DNA of 64,000 bases from Hymenobacter wooponensis. Lineage in GTDB: Bacteria > Bacteroidota > Bacteroidia > Cytophagales > Hymenobacteraceae. The translations under genes were made by a program, and so were the position numbers. The stretch covers positions 1 to 64,000 of the forward strand of contig NZ_SRKZ01000007.1 in NCBI RefSeq assembly GCF_004745865.1, written 5' to 3'. Below are positions 35,083 to 43,921 of this stretch, in pieces; position 1 is the stretch's first letter, and every line of letters begins with the position of its first letter. The notes beneath the pieces are model-generated. The model was not told the DNA's origin and ran no database searches. It saw only the letters and a program-made list of their open reading frames with translations.

Positions 35083-35721
35083 ATGCAACAGCGTTTTGAT
35101 AGCGTCATCTTTGACTTAGATGGTACCCTCTGGAACTCCTCTGAAGCCATTACCAAAGCCTTTCAAGCGGCCAAAAACAGCGTCGATTATATTGAGCACG
35201 ACGTTACCCTGGCTCAAGTGCAAGCCGTGACGGGCATGCCGTATGGGGTAGTATATGAGCGCCTGTTTCCTAGCCTACCGGCTGAGCGCCGGGAAGAATT
35301 TCGGGCGCTGTGCGCCGAGCAGGAACTGACCGCAGCCCGCGAGCATGGCGGTGTGCTTTACCCCGAGCTAGAGGAAACGCTACGCTACCTGCAGGAACGC
35401 CAGTACCGGTTGTTCATCGTCAGCAATTGCCAGCGCGGGTACGTGGAAGCCTTCTTCGAGAACAGCCAGCTAGGCCACTATTTCGAGGGGCACCAGTGCT
35501 TCGGGACCAGAGGCCTACCCAAGTCGGAAAACATCAGTGAGGTAGTCAGCCACTATGGCCTGCAGGCCCCCGTGTACGTGGGCGACACCCGCGGCGACTT
35601 CGAGGCCAGCCAGCAAAGTGGCACCCCGTTTATCTTTGCCACCTATGGCTTTGGCGAGGTGAGCCCCGAGGAGGCCCCGCTGCGCATCAACCAGCTCGCC
35701 GACCTCCGGCAGCTTCTGTAG
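35083..35721 (+). CDS. HAD phosphatase (phosphoglycolate phosphatase-like)
   Basis: A 212-residue HAD hydrolase. Motif I FDLDGTLWNSS, motif II LFIVSNCQRG, Lys in LPKSENI, motif IV VGDTRGDFEA. A helical C1 cap (about 15-85) suits Gph-like or beta-phosphoglucomutase-like phosphatases. Cytosolic. Substrate not predictable. The next gene is convergent, starting 14 bases after. Confidence 0.9.
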   Translation: MQQRFDSVIFDLDGTLWNSSEAITKAFQAAKNSVDYIEHDVTLAQVQAVTGMPYGVVYERLFPSLPAERREEFRALCAEQELTAAREHGGVLYPELEETLRYLQERQYRLFIVSNCQRGYVEAFFENSQLGHYFEGHQCFGTRGLPKSENISEVVSHYGLQAPVYVGDTRGDFEASQQSGTPFIFATYGFGEVSPEEAPLRINQLADLRQLL

Positions 35722-35735
35722 TGGCCTAGGCCAGT

Positions 35736-35996
35736 TCAGGCGCGCGATACTTTGCCCTTCAGGTCCCAATGGCTGGAGAGTACCCGTGAGCTGCCCGGCT
35801 CCCGCTTAATGGTGCGCACGTACCGCTCGCCGGTAATGGCACCATCGGGCCGGCGCTTACCCAGAAACAAGGTCACGGGCTCGCCCAGCTCATTGGTAAT
35901 GAAGGTCAGGTCGAGGCCCTTGAATACGTCATCAAGGGTGGCAGAGGGCTCGTAGAGTTTACTAAGCTTTTCGGCGAGCTTGGGGTGGAGCGGCAT
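35736..35996 (-). CDS. Small conserved-looking protein of unknown function
   Basis: An 86-residue basic protein starting MPLHPKLAEKLSKLYEPSAT, then LTFITNELGEPVTLFLGKRRPDG and a C-terminal HWDLKGKV. No signal peptide. The pattern suggests a small beta-rich domain. The family is not recognised. Convergent with the HAD gene. Confidence 0.7.
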   Translation of the reverse strand: MPLHPKLAEKLSKLYEPSATLDDVFKGLDLTFITNELGEPVTLFLGKRRPDGAITGERYVRTIKREPGSSRVLSSHWDLKGKVSRA

Positions 35997-36326
35997 GGCC
36001 TAGAGAGGTTGGTCAGGCTATAGTGTACGCCGTGTAGCCGGTATAGAGTTAGCGCGCAGCATCTCTTACCCGCTACTGTTGAGCCTCCTACGCCCTCATT
36101 CACTAGAGCTTTCAGCAGGTTGGCCTTCCGGAATTGGCGATGCGGCACCAGCTGATACCGGGGCCCTATCCTGAACCGGAGACACTGCCCTAGGCCTAGC
36201 ACCTGCCGGGCCAGCGGCCGCCCCAGATTATATACCACCCCGGCCGTTATCACTAGCGTACACCTTACTGTTCAGATCAGGCAGGGCACCCTCCTGGCTG
36301 GCCACTACCATTCTTGGGTTGTACTT
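35997..36326 (+). other. Gene-free region
   Basis: Nothing recognised apart from a CCTAGGCCTAG word near 36190. The antisense frame here shows no conserved character. Confidence 0.4.
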
Positions 36327-37247
36327 ATGGATATGCACTACATCCGGCGCGGGAGCGGCAAGCCCCTGCTACTCTTGCACGGCATTGGCGGCAGCTGGCG
36401 CTCCTGGCAAACTGTTCTGCCCGCCCTGGCCGCTGAGCGCGACGTCATTGCCGTAGATTTGCCGGGCTTTGGGGAGACGCCGCCGCTTGCGGGGGAGGTT
36501 TCTATCCGCACGCTGGCCGATGCCGTAACGGAGTTTCTGCGCGAGCAGGATCTGCTGGGTATTGATGCGGTGGGTAGCTCTATGGGGGCCCGCTTGGTAC
36601 TGGAGCTGGCCCGGCGCGGCGGCGTGGTAGGCGCAGTAGTTTCCCTCGACCCCGGCGGGTTCTGGCGCGGCTGGGAAATCCCGACGTTCTATTACTCCGT
36701 GGCGGCCTCCATCCGGCTGGTGCGGGCCCTGCAGCCCATGCTACCGGCAATTACCAGCAACACCCTGGGGCGCACGGTGCTGTTTGCGCAGTTCTCGGCG
36801 CGGCCCTGGCGGCTTTCGCCCAAAGTAGCACTAGATGAGTTACAGACGTTTGTGGCGGCGCCCTCCTTCGATGAGCTGCTCCACAACCTGGCCTACGGCG
36901 AGAAGCAGCAGGGCGCCCCGAAGGGCAGCATTCAGCAGTCCTTAGTTATTGGCTGGGGGCGCGAAGACAGAGTGTGCTTCCCGCGGCAAGCGCGCCGGGC
37001 CCGAGAGCTTTTCCCCGATGCCCGGCTGTACTGGTTTGAGGAGAGCGGCCACTTCCCGCAGTGGGATAAGCCCCAGGAAACCGTGCAGCTAATTTTGCGC
37101 GCTACCAGCGGCCAGCAACTCCCCGAAGTTATTCCCACCGGGGCCCAACAGCGTACCGCCCAGCCCCTACGCACCGCGGTAGTAGCCGGCAGTATGCTCG
37201 CTATGCTGGCAGGAAGTATATGGCTGGTAGCACGCCAGAAGGCATAA
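36327..37247 (+). CDS. Alpha/beta hydrolase with C-terminal membrane helix
   Basis: A 306-residue protein of the alpha/beta-hydrolase fold. HGIGGSWRSW is the oxyanion region, GSSMGARL the nucleophile elbow, GREDRVCFP an acid region and ESGHFPQWD carries the catalytic His. After the domain a single hydrophobic stretch (about 282-300, VVAGSMLAMLAGSIWLVA) could anchor the C-terminus, giving a tail-anchored topology. No N-terminal signal. Substrate unknown; monocistronic. Confidence 0.85.
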   Translation: MDMHYIRRGSGKPLLLLHGIGGSWRSWQTVLPALAAERDVIAVDLPGFGETPPLAGEVSIRTLADAVTEFLREQDLLGIDAVGSSMGARLVLELARRGGVVGAVVSLDPGGFWRGWEIPTFYYSVAASIRLVRALQPMLPAITSNTLGRTVLFAQFSARPWRLSPKVALDELQTFVAAPSFDELLHNLAYGEKQQGAPKGSIQQSLVIGWGREDRVCFPRQARRARELFPDARLYWFEESGHFPQWDKPQETVQLILRATSGQQLPEVIPTGAQQRTAQPLRTAVVAGSMLAMLAGSIWLVARQKA

Positions 37248-37374
37248 TCTTTTTGGCTAAGGTACCGGCCTAAGTTGCTCAGCAGAAGCCGCCCCCTGCT
37301 AGTAGGCCCCGAGCTGAGTACTCTACCACGCAACACCTAGCCTGCCGCCGACCAGAAAAAGCGTAACTTACAGG

Positions 37375-37719
37375 ATGACAGAAGAATATTTGCGCCAGCT
37401 TGGCTTTGAAACGTACACCGATCCTAACGCCTTCGGTAAAGCAGTGGCCTACAACGTAGCCTGGCGCTACCGCCACACCCACGCCGCCCAGGATGGAACC
37501 GTGCTGTACGCCGAGCACCCGCTTAGCATTCCGCGCTGCCGCCTCAGCACTCTCCCCGCTCCCCTAGACCAGCGGGACGTGCTGGCCGATGTATCGCTGG
37601 ACGATGATGCCGGCCTGACCGCCGCCGTCAACAGCTTCTTCACGGCGCACCAAGGTGTAGGCGCCATTCTCAAGGCCAATACCTCATCGGCCTTCCGCCC
37701 CTTCCGCCGCCAGGAATAG
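37375..37719 (+). CDS. Protein of unknown function
   Basis: A 114-residue protein starting MTEEYLRQLGFETYTDPNAFGK. No signal peptide. Helical N-terminus, then WRYRHTHAAQDGTVLYAEHP and a C-terminal Arg-rich end (FRPFRRQE). No family recognised. Followed by a strong terminator. Confidence 0.65.
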   Translation: MTEEYLRQLGFETYTDPNAFGKAVAYNVAWRYRHTHAAQDGTVLYAEHPLSIPRCRLSTLPAPLDQRDVLADVSLDDDAGLTAAVNSFFTAHQGVGAILKANTSSAFRPFRRQE

Positions 37720-37739
37720 CACCCTTTAGCACTAATACA

Positions 37740-37774
37740 CAAAAAAGCGCGAGGATACTCCTCGCGCTTTTTTG
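37740..37774 (+). terminator. Bidirectional terminator
   Basis: The stem AAAAAAGCGCGAGGA / TCCTCGCGCTTTTTT lies between the 114-residue gene (+) and the BlaR1-like gene (-). Confidence 0.93.
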
Positions 37775-37817
37775 CCTCTATACATATCCGGGATAGGCAA
37801 CTAATAGCTAGTAGCGT

Positions 37818-39176
37818 TTATTTGGTTGTGATGAGAATGGCGCCTTTCTTACCCTTCTCCCCATATTTAGCGGTGGCCTGCTCTGCATCTAGCACAGTCA
37901 TGCTCTCAATAGTGGCAGGGTCCATTTTGGTGACATCCTCACTAGACTCTTGCCCGTTTACCAGCACGTAGCTCTCCTTTATACGCTGATTAGCAGCCTC
38001 TTTCTCTTGAGCTGTAGGAATGCGGTAGGTGATATTGTACTTCTTGTTAAAAGCCAGTAACTCCGAGGAGTTTTCATTGCCCTTCGTAATAAGTAGCATG
38101 ATTGGGCCATTATTGTGGCCGAAATCCTGCTCAAACGCGGCTTGGTTGAAGCCTTCCCGAAATTTGCGGCCTTTCAGCACATTCACGCTGGCAATACGCG
38201 TCGGCGACATTTCCATGGCGGCTTCCTTCGTTACGCGCACCCCGTTTACAAAATAAAGGGTATTGTCCTGCTCGGCTTTGGTATTGGCGTTGGTGGTGGA
38301 TGGCTCGGGGAGGTAGGCTTTCTTCTCGCAGCTCCAGAGGGTAAGGCCGGCGGCCAGGGGCAACAGGAGCAGGTAGCGGGCGGCCTGCGGGCGGGCCGTG
38401 CGGGGCTTATTCATCATGATGATACGAGTTTTAAGGAGGTGGAAATTGAAATGACTGACGATAGAGTTGGCCTGCCCCTGCACACTCTGGTGCAGTAGCT
38501 GGTACTGATAGGTTTTGTTGTCGAGCAGGCCCGATTGCAGCACCCGGTAATCGGTGTTGAACTCCAGGTTTTCGTGCAGGGCCTGGCGTAGGAGCCACAC
38601 GCCGGGGTTAAACCAGTAGAAGAGCAGACTAAGCTGGGCCAGGAGTACGTCCACGGTGTGCCACTCCCGCACGTGCACCTGCTCATGGCACATAATGGCC
38701 GGCAGCTCCTGGGGCGTGTGCTGGTCGGGGTTGAGGTACACCGTCTGCCAGAAGGCGAAGGGAGCTATTGGCTCCGGCACCGCCCGAAACTGCCGACCCT
38801 CAAACTCCGCGGGCCGGGAAATGCGGTGCAGCCTATAGAGGGAGAGCAGCTGCAGCACCAACCGCACCGCTAGGCCACTCACGCCCGCCCAGTAGGCTAC
38901 TACCAGCCAGTTGATGGTGGCCGGTACGGCCGCTGGGAAGGCTTGCCAGTTGGGCGCCAGTAGCAGCAACTGGGCCGGCAGCGGGTTCTGGCGGTCAAAC
39001 CAGGGGCTGAGGTCAATGAATGGGTACGCCGGCGCAAACACCAGCGCGAAAAGCAGAAACGCCCGGTTCAGGCCGAAGAAGGTAAGGCGGCGCAGGCCCA
39101 GGTAGTACACCGCGCAGAACAACAGCAGGGCCCCGTTCACCTTCAGCAGGTACGGCAGCAGATCGGCGGCGCTCAT
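37818..39176 (-). CDS. M56-family BlaR1-like membrane metallopeptidase
   Basis: Sensor-type peptidase predicted to inactivate the BlaI-like repressor encoded just upstream. Membrane segments at about 8-28, 35-55 and 88-112, then the zinc site HEQVH (His164, Glu165, His168) in a cytosolic loop, and a membrane segment near 265-285. The C-terminal part (about 290-452) lacks a penicillin-binding sensor domain; instead it carries two repeats resembling TonB-receptor plug sequences (YFVNGVRVTKEAAMEM, YGEKGKKGAILITTK), a pattern common in Bacteroidota M56 proteins. It overlaps the regulator gene by four bases. Confidence 0.9.
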   Translation of the reverse strand: MSAADLLPYLLKVNGALLLFCAVYYLGLRRLTFFGLNRAFLLFALVFAPAYPFIDLSPWFDRQNPLPAQLLLLAPNWQAFPAAVPATINWLVVAYWAGVSGLAVRLVLQLLSLYRLHRISRPAEFEGRQFRAVPEPIAPFAFWQTVYLNPDQHTPQELPAIMCHEQVHVREWHTVDVLLAQLSLLFYWFNPGVWLLRQALHENLEFNTDYRVLQSGLLDNKTYQYQLLHQSVQGQANSIVSHFNFHLLKTRIIMMNKPRTARPQAARYLLLLPLAAGLTLWSCEKKAYLPEPSTTNANTKAEQDNTLYFVNGVRVTKEAAMEMSPTRIASVNVLKGRKFREGFNQAAFEQDFGHNNGPIMLLITKGNENSSELLAFNKKYNITYRIPTAQEKEAANQRIKESYVLVNGQESSEDVTKMDPATIESMTVLDAEQATAKYGEKGKKGAILITTK

Positions 39177-39538
39177 TCCTCCTGCCCTTTCTCAATCATG
39201 CGCACAATCTCCTTTAGCTCCTCGGCACTGATTTTCTGATCTTTAGCAAAGAAGGAAACCAGCTCTTTGTAGGAGTTGCGGAAGTAGTCGCCCACGAAAG
39301 TGCTCATGAAGCGCTTGCGGTACTCCTCGGCGGCAATCAGGGGCGTAAAGCGGAAGGTGTTGCCCAGCTTCTCGCCCTGCAGGTAGCCCTTGCGCTCCAG
39401 GTTCCGGACCGTAGAGGCCAGCGTGGTGTAGGGTGGCCTAGGCTCGGGCAGCAGCTCCAACACATCCTTGATAAAGCCACCCTCTAGCTGCCAAAAGGCG
39501 CGCATGGCTTCTTCTTCGGGTTGAGTAAGTCGTTCCAT
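39173..39538 (-). CDS. BlaI/MecI-family transcriptional repressor
   Basis: Winged-helix repressor of about 121 residues. Start MERLTQPEEEAM (39538) is preferred because the alternative start three codons upstream overlaps the operator. Helix-turn-helix YTTLASTVRNLERKGYLQG, then C-terminal dimerisation helix (KISAEELKEIVRMI). The stop overlaps the start of the M56 gene (ATGA), a standard blaI-blaR1 operon with probable autoregulation through the two dyads just upstream. No beta-lactamase gene is visible. Confidence 0.92.
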   Translation of the reverse strand: MERLTQPEEEAMRAFWQLEGGFIKDVLELLPEPRPPYTTLASTVRNLERKGYLQGEKLGNTFRFTPLIAAEEYRKRFMSTFVGDYFRNSYKELVSFFAKDQKISAEELKEIVRMIEKGQEE

Positions 39539-39545
39539 GTCAGTC

Positions 39546-39583
39546 ATTACGATTATTTCGTAATACTACGAACATTTCGTAAT
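39546..39583 (-). promoter_or_regulatory. Two abutting BlaI-type operators
   Basis: Two 19-bp dyads follow one another without a gap: ATTACGATTATTTCGTAAT (39546-39564) and ACTACGAACATTTCGTAAT (39565-39583). Both fit TACGAnnATTTCGTA, immediately upstream of the repressor start. Confidence 0.75.
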
Positions 39584-39621
39584 AAAGGTGTAAAGGCAAC
39601 AACTTTATTTTTCCAGAAAGC

Positions 39622-39657
39622 AAAAAAGGTGGCCTACGGAATACGTAGGCCACCTTT
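39622..39657 (-). terminator. Terminator built from an inverted TAGGCCAC pair
   Basis: The stem AAAGGTGGCCTACG / CGTAGGCCACCTTT has a T-run on the minus strand, downstream of the 39684 gene. Each arm carries the octamer. Confidence 0.85.
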
Positions 39658-39683
39658 CATGAAAGTAAAATTAGCAGAGTGGG

Positions 39684-40127
39684 CTAGGCCGGCAGGTGCA
39701 GGTGTTTGGTAAGCCACTGCACAGCCTCCCCTTCGTTCGTAAACTGATTGATGGAGCAGTAGTCGCCGTGGGTGTAGGGTAACGCGGGCAGGGTGTTATC
39801 GTCGGTAGTATCATCTAGCTGAGCCGGCGAGATGAGGTAGGCCAGGTACACATGCTGGCCCAGGCGGGTCCGAAGCATGGGATAGAAGTCGCGCACCAGC
39901 CAGTGTACGTCACTATTATCCAGATGCTCCCGGCGGCGCGAGTCGATCAGCCACATGCACGTAGTACAGCCCGACGCAAATTCCAGCAGCCGATGGTAGC
40001 CCGTACGGAGCTCCGGCGAGGAGGTAGTCCGCAGCCACCGGGCCGTTAGAATACTCAGATCGGGCCGGTGCAGCAGATGCAAGAAGTCATTTACCATATT
40101 CTCTGACATAGAACGAAGGTAAGTCAA
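39684..40127 (-). CDS. STAS/SpoIIAA-like fold protein, paralogue 2
   Basis: A protein of about 141-147 residues (start at MSENMVNDFLH, 40109, or six codons upstream). Motifs shared with the proteins at 31216 and 56059: TTCMWLIDSRRR, DFYPMLRTRLGQHVYLAYLI and a terminal NEGEAVQWLTKHL. Predicted strand-helix alternation and no signal peptide. No role assigned in the family I infer here. Followed by its own terminator. Confidence 0.8.
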   Translation of the reverse strand: MTYLRSMSENMVNDFLHLLHRPDLSILTARWLRTTSSPELRTGYHRLLEFASGCTTCMWLIDSRRREHLDNSDVHWLVRDFYPMLRTRLGQHVYLAYLISPAQLDDTTDDNTLPALPYTHGDYCSINQFTNEGEAVQWLTKHLHLPA

Positions 40128-40163
40128 GCGTCATTAGTTAACTCGCTAGTACAGTCCAAAACG

Positions 40164-40214
40164 AATACTAGGCCTGTTACGCCCACAAAACGGCAGCGTT
40201 ACAGGCCTAGTATT
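40164..40214 (-). repeat. Palindromic hairpin containing CTAGGCC
   Basis: Nearly perfect 19-bp arms AATACTAGGCCTGTTACGC / GCGTTACAGGCCTAGTATT with a 13-base loop. It is 65 bases downstream of the minus-strand NAD(P)H-binding gene and could stop its transcript; the T-run is weak. Confidence 0.6.
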
Positions 40215-40278
40215 TCTGGTACTGATACGATGGTCCGGAAACGGAGAAATTAGACTGTCGTCTACCCCCTTCTCTCGC

Positions 40279-40935
40279 TTACTTCTCCGCCAGCAAAGGC
40301 GCCTTGTGCAGGAAGTCGTCGCCTTGTAAACAATCTACCATAAACCTGGCTAGTTGCTGCCGGCTGATAGCGAAGGGCGAAGGGGTTTGTTGGTAGCGCA
40401 CAATTAGCTGCCCGATCTGCTCTCGGTTGTTCAGGGCCACCGGGCGAGCAATAACCCACTCCAAGCCAGACTGCCGCAGCAAGGTTTCCTGGCGGTCGTG
40501 GTCAGCAAACACAAGCTTAAAATTGGTTAGCCTAATCATCAGACGCATATACCACGGCGCATACGGCCACGAATCGCCCACCCCAATGGAAGACAGCGTC
40601 ACGATACGCTGGAGCCCCAACTCCCGCATAGCCTGTATTGTATAGCCCATCGACGTTTCCAGCGTGTGCGGCGGTGTGATCTTTTTCAACGAAAACGACT
40701 CAGCTTCACTTAGCGCACTAAGCGTACTGATGACAAAGTCGCAGCCCTGCATGGCCCGGCGTATATCGGCCAAGTTGGTGGGCTGCCCGCGCACAACCGT
40801 TAGGTACGGGGAGGCAAGAGAAATCTTAGCAGGGTTGCGCACGAGGGCCGTGACTGCATAGCCTTGTTGCAAGGCATAGGCCACGACCAGGCCACCCGTA
40901 CGGCCAGTAGCGCCGTAGACAAGAATGCGTTTCAT
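40279..40935 (-). CDS. NAD(P)H-binding atypical SDR protein
   Basis: A 218-residue Rossmann protein of the atypical short-chain-dehydrogenase/NAD(P)H-binding type (YwnB or NmrA-like). The glycine motif VYGATGRTGGLVV is at the N-terminus; LVRNPAKI follows the second strand and FVISTLSALSE the fourth. It lacks a clear YxxxK catalytic pair, as in other atypical SDRs. The divergent HxlR regulator 186 bases away is a common partner for such genes, suggesting redox or electrophile response. Substrate unknown. Confidence 0.87.
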   Translation of the reverse strand: MKRILVYGATGRTGGLVVAYALQQGYAVTALVRNPAKISLASPYLTVVRGQPTNLADIRRAMQGCDFVISTLSALSEAESFSLKKITPPHTLETSMGYTIQAMRELGLQRIVTLSSIGVGDSWPYAPWYMRLMIRLTNFKLVFADHDRQETLLRQSGLEWVIARPVALNNREQIGQLIVRYQQTPSPFAISRQQLARFMVDCLQGDDFLHKAPLLAEK

Positions 40936-41076
40936 GGGGAGCGTATAGTACTGTATAAGGAAATCCCGGTAGCTGAGGTGAACTACACTACTTAGCTAAC
41001 TGCCAGCATCGGCGCTGCTTGGGTAGGCCTCGGGGTAAATGCGAGGGCAAACTTATCGGGCAGTTGGGGTAGCTTT

Positions 41077-41118
41077 GGTATGTATTACCAACAGGATACC
41101 GGTTACTAAAAGGATACC
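41077..41118 (+). promoter_or_regulatory. Candidate HxlR operator region
   Basis: A dyad GGTATGTATTACC (41077-41089) and two direct GGATACC repeats 18 bases apart (41094, 41112) lie between the divergent genes, ending three bases before the regulator start. Confidence 0.4.
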
Positions 41119-41121
41119 ACC

Positions 41122-41505
41122 ATGCTCGTTTGCCCTGGTCCCGCTGGCAAAAGCCAACACCAAGCCGTCCGCGATACTCTCGACGTAATCAGCGGCAAAT
41201 GGAAACTTGTTATCCTGGCCGTGTTGCTTGAGCGTAAGTACCGGTTCAAGGAGCTGAGTCGGGAAATTGGCATTTCGCCGCGTGTTCTCTCCAAGGAATT
41301 GCAGGAAATGGAGCAGCACCAGCTTGTGAAGCGCACCGTCTGCGATACCCGCCCGGTGACGGTGGAATATGAAAGCACGCCGCACAGCCAAACCCTGCTG
41401 AGTGTGGTGCGCGCCATGAGCGAGTGGGGTTACTTGCACCACGAAATAATAGTAGGCCAAAAGAGAGGCCACGACCCCATGGCCGATGAACAGCCACATG
41501 ATTAA
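41122..41505 (+). CDS. HxlR-family transcriptional regulator
   Basis: A 127-residue winged-helix regulator. HxlR signature: DVISGKWKLVILAVL, then FKELSREIGISPRVLSKELQ and a wing VKRTVCDTRPVTVEYESTP. An N-terminal Cys4 sits where redox-sensing members carry their cysteine. Divergent from an NAD(P)H-binding gene, probably controlling it and itself. The C-terminus is a short Pro/His-rich tail. Confidence 0.93.
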   Translation: MLVCPGPAGKSQHQAVRDTLDVISGKWKLVILAVLLERKYRFKELSREIGISPRVLSKELQEMEQHQLVKRTVCDTRPVTVEYESTPHSQTLLSVVRAMSEWGYLHHEIIVGQKRGHDPMADEQPHD

Positions 41506-41774
41506 CGCTGGCCTAATTTCTTAACGAAGCCAAGTTTCGTCTTGCTAACCCAGCACAGATAGTACACTCTCTGCCTGTTGCAATAGAGCCTCCAGTAGCT
41601 AGCTAGCTAGCGTCAGGGATAGTAGGCCCCTAAACAAGGCTTGCCCACTAACAGCGGCCTGCCACAGGCAGAGCACACCATTAGTGAGCAAGACAAGCTG
41701 GAGTTAGGCCTCTTAAGTCAAGAACCCCTGTTTAGAACCATCCATCAAGGATTCTACGGTCAGCACAGTTCAGC

Positions 41775-43889
41775 TTACCACACGCGGGCGCGTACGTTCT
41801 GAGCGCGCACCATCTTGGCGTCATCCTTACAGCCAAAGGCCTCGTAGAACTCGGGCATGTTCATCAGCGGGCCATTGGTCCGGAACTGGGCCGGAGAGTG
41901 CGGATCGGTCATGACTTGCTGGCGCAGGTACTCGGGGCGGGCATTGGTGCGCCAGATTTGGGCCCAGGCCAGGAAGAAGCGCTGCTCCGGGGTGTAGCCA
42001 TCGTACTTGGGGCGAGGGCCAGTGCCGTATTTCTGCTGGAGCTGCTTCTGCAGAGCGCTGTAGGCCACACTCAGGCCGCCAAAGTCAGCGAGGTTTTCGC
42101 CCATGGTAAGTTTGCCATTCACGTACACCGAGTCAACGGGCGAGAAGGCGGAGTACTGCTTGCCCACCATATCGGCGCGCTGGGTAAATTTATCGGCATC
42201 CTCCTTGGTCCACCAGTCGCGCAGGTTGCCCTCGGCGTCTGATTGCCGGCCCTGATCATCAAATCCGTGGGTGATTTCGTGGCCGATTACCGCGCCCATA
42301 CCGCCGTAGTTTACCGCGTCGTCGGCGTTCGGGTCGAAGAACGGGGGCTGCATGATGCCAGCTGGGAAGGTAATGTCATTCATCGACGGGTTGTACGACG
42401 CATTCACCGTGGGCGGGGTGAAGCGCCACTCGTTGCGGTCAATTGGCTTGCCGAACTTGCTTACATTGTCGTTGTAGCTCCACTGGCGGGCGGCCAGCAC
42501 GTTCTTTAGGTAGGACTCGCGCGAGATATTGAGCGCGGAATAGTCCTTCCACTTATCCGGGTAGCCAATCTTCACCTTAAAGGCGGCCAGCTTCTTCAGG
42601 GCTTCCTGCTTGGTAGCGTCACTCATCCAATCAAGCTGCTGGATGTGCTCGGCCATGCTGGCTTTGATGTTGTCGACCATTTCCATGGCCTTCTGCTTGG
42701 TCTCGGGCGTGAAAGTCTTGTCTACATACAGCTGGCCGAAGGCCTGCCCCATGGCGGCATCCGTAGCCCCGAGCATGCGCTTCCAGCGGGGTTGCTGCTG
42801 CTTGGCCCCCGTGAGCACCTGGGTAAAGCGGAAAGCCTCGTCGGAGTACGCCTTGGGCAGGGCCGAACTCACGGAGCTCACCAGCTGCCAGTCGAGGTAG
42901 GTTTTGATGTTGGCCAGCGGCTCCTGCTTCATTAGGGTGTTTACCTCTTTGAAGAAAGCCGGCTGGCCTACAATCACCTCTTTGGCCGTGCCCAGCTTAT
43001 TCTGAGTCAGCAACATGGGCAGCCCCAGGTTAGGGAACTGCTTGTTGGCCTCAGCCACCGACATCTTGTTGTAGTTGGCGTAGGGGTCGCGCAGCTCCAC
43101 GCGACTCTTGCTGGCCTGGGCCAACCGGGTTTCAATGCTTAGCACGGCGGCCGCCTTTTTAGCTGCCGTCGCCTCCGAGTCGCCCATGAGCTTGAACGTG
43201 TTAGTCATGTACGTCACGTAGGCTGTGCGCACGGCTTTAGAGCGGGCGTCGTCCTTGAGGTAGTAGTCGCGGTCGGGCATGCCGAGGCCACCCTGGCTCA
43301 TGTTCACGGCGTACACCGTGCTCTGTTTCCGGTCGGGGCCCACGTAGGCGCGGAAGAAGGCGCCCGTACCCAACGCCTGCTGCCGAGCCACCACGGCCTG
43401 CAGGCCCTTCAGGTCTCGTACCGCCGCAATGCGCACCAGCTCCGGCCGGAGCGGGATAATGCCGGCTTTCTCAATGGCCACCGAATCCATGGCCGAGCCA
43501 TAGTAGTCGCCGACCTTCTGCATGTTGCTGCCCTTTGGCGCCGAGGTATTGGCCGCAGCCTCTTCCAGTATCTGGCGGCTCACGGCGTTGTTGCGGTCAG
43601 CGAGTTGCTGGAAGCTGCCCCAGCGCACCTCGCTGCCCGGAATGGGCGTGTTCTTGAGCCAAGTGCCGCTGGCAAAGTGGAAGAAGTCGTCGCAGGGCGA
43701 TACGGCCGGGTCGATGTTGGCTACATCCAGGCCTACCCCTTTCACTACGGGAGCTTCAGCCGCCGGAGCGGCCATGGTGGTATCGGGGGCAGTGGTTGCC
43801 ACGGGCTTCGAGGAGCTGCAGCTACTCAGAGACAGGCCAAGACCGGCAATCGAGAAAGCGGCCAGCGTAAGAGTATTCCGGTTTTTCAT
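41775..43889 (-). CDS. M13 (neprilysin-type) lipoprotein peptidase, copy 1
   Basis: A 704-residue exported zinc peptidase, last of three in tandem. Lipoprotein signal with SLSSC lipobox. Zinc motif HEITHGFDDQGRQ and the downstream ENLADFGG segment with the third ligand Glu are intact. The C-terminus VRARVW has the conserved tryptophan-ended tail of the family. M13 enzymes cut short peptides in the periplasm or at the surface. It shares long blocks of near-identity with copies 2 and 3. Separated from copy 2 by a terminator. Confidence 0.95.
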   Translation of the reverse strand: MKNRNTLTLAAFSIAGLGLSLSSCSSSKPVATTAPDTTMAAPAAEAPVVKGVGLDVANIDPAVSPCDDFFHFASGTWLKNTPIPGSEVRWGSFQQLADRNNAVSRQILEEAAANTSAPKGSNMQKVGDYYGSAMDSVAIEKAGIIPLRPELVRIAAVRDLKGLQAVVARQQALGTGAFFRAYVGPDRKQSTVYAVNMSQGGLGMPDRDYYLKDDARSKAVRTAYVTYMTNTFKLMGDSEATAAKKAAAVLSIETRLAQASKSRVELRDPYANYNKMSVAEANKQFPNLGLPMLLTQNKLGTAKEVIVGQPAFFKEVNTLMKQEPLANIKTYLDWQLVSSVSSALPKAYSDEAFRFTQVLTGAKQQQPRWKRMLGATDAAMGQAFGQLYVDKTFTPETKQKAMEMVDNIKASMAEHIQQLDWMSDATKQEALKKLAAFKVKIGYPDKWKDYSALNISRESYLKNVLAARQWSYNDNVSKFGKPIDRNEWRFTPPTVNASYNPSMNDITFPAGIMQPPFFDPNADDAVNYGGMGAVIGHEITHGFDDQGRQSDAEGNLRDWWTKEDADKFTQRADMVGKQYSAFSPVDSVYVNGKLTMGENLADFGGLSVAYSALQKQLQQKYGTGPRPKYDGYTPEQRFFLAWAQIWRTNARPEYLRQQVMTDPHSPAQFRTNGPLMNMPEFYEAFGCKDDAKMVRAQNVRARVW

Positions 43890-43921
43890 AGTGAAGAAAG
43901 GAATGAGAGAACATCAAAAGA

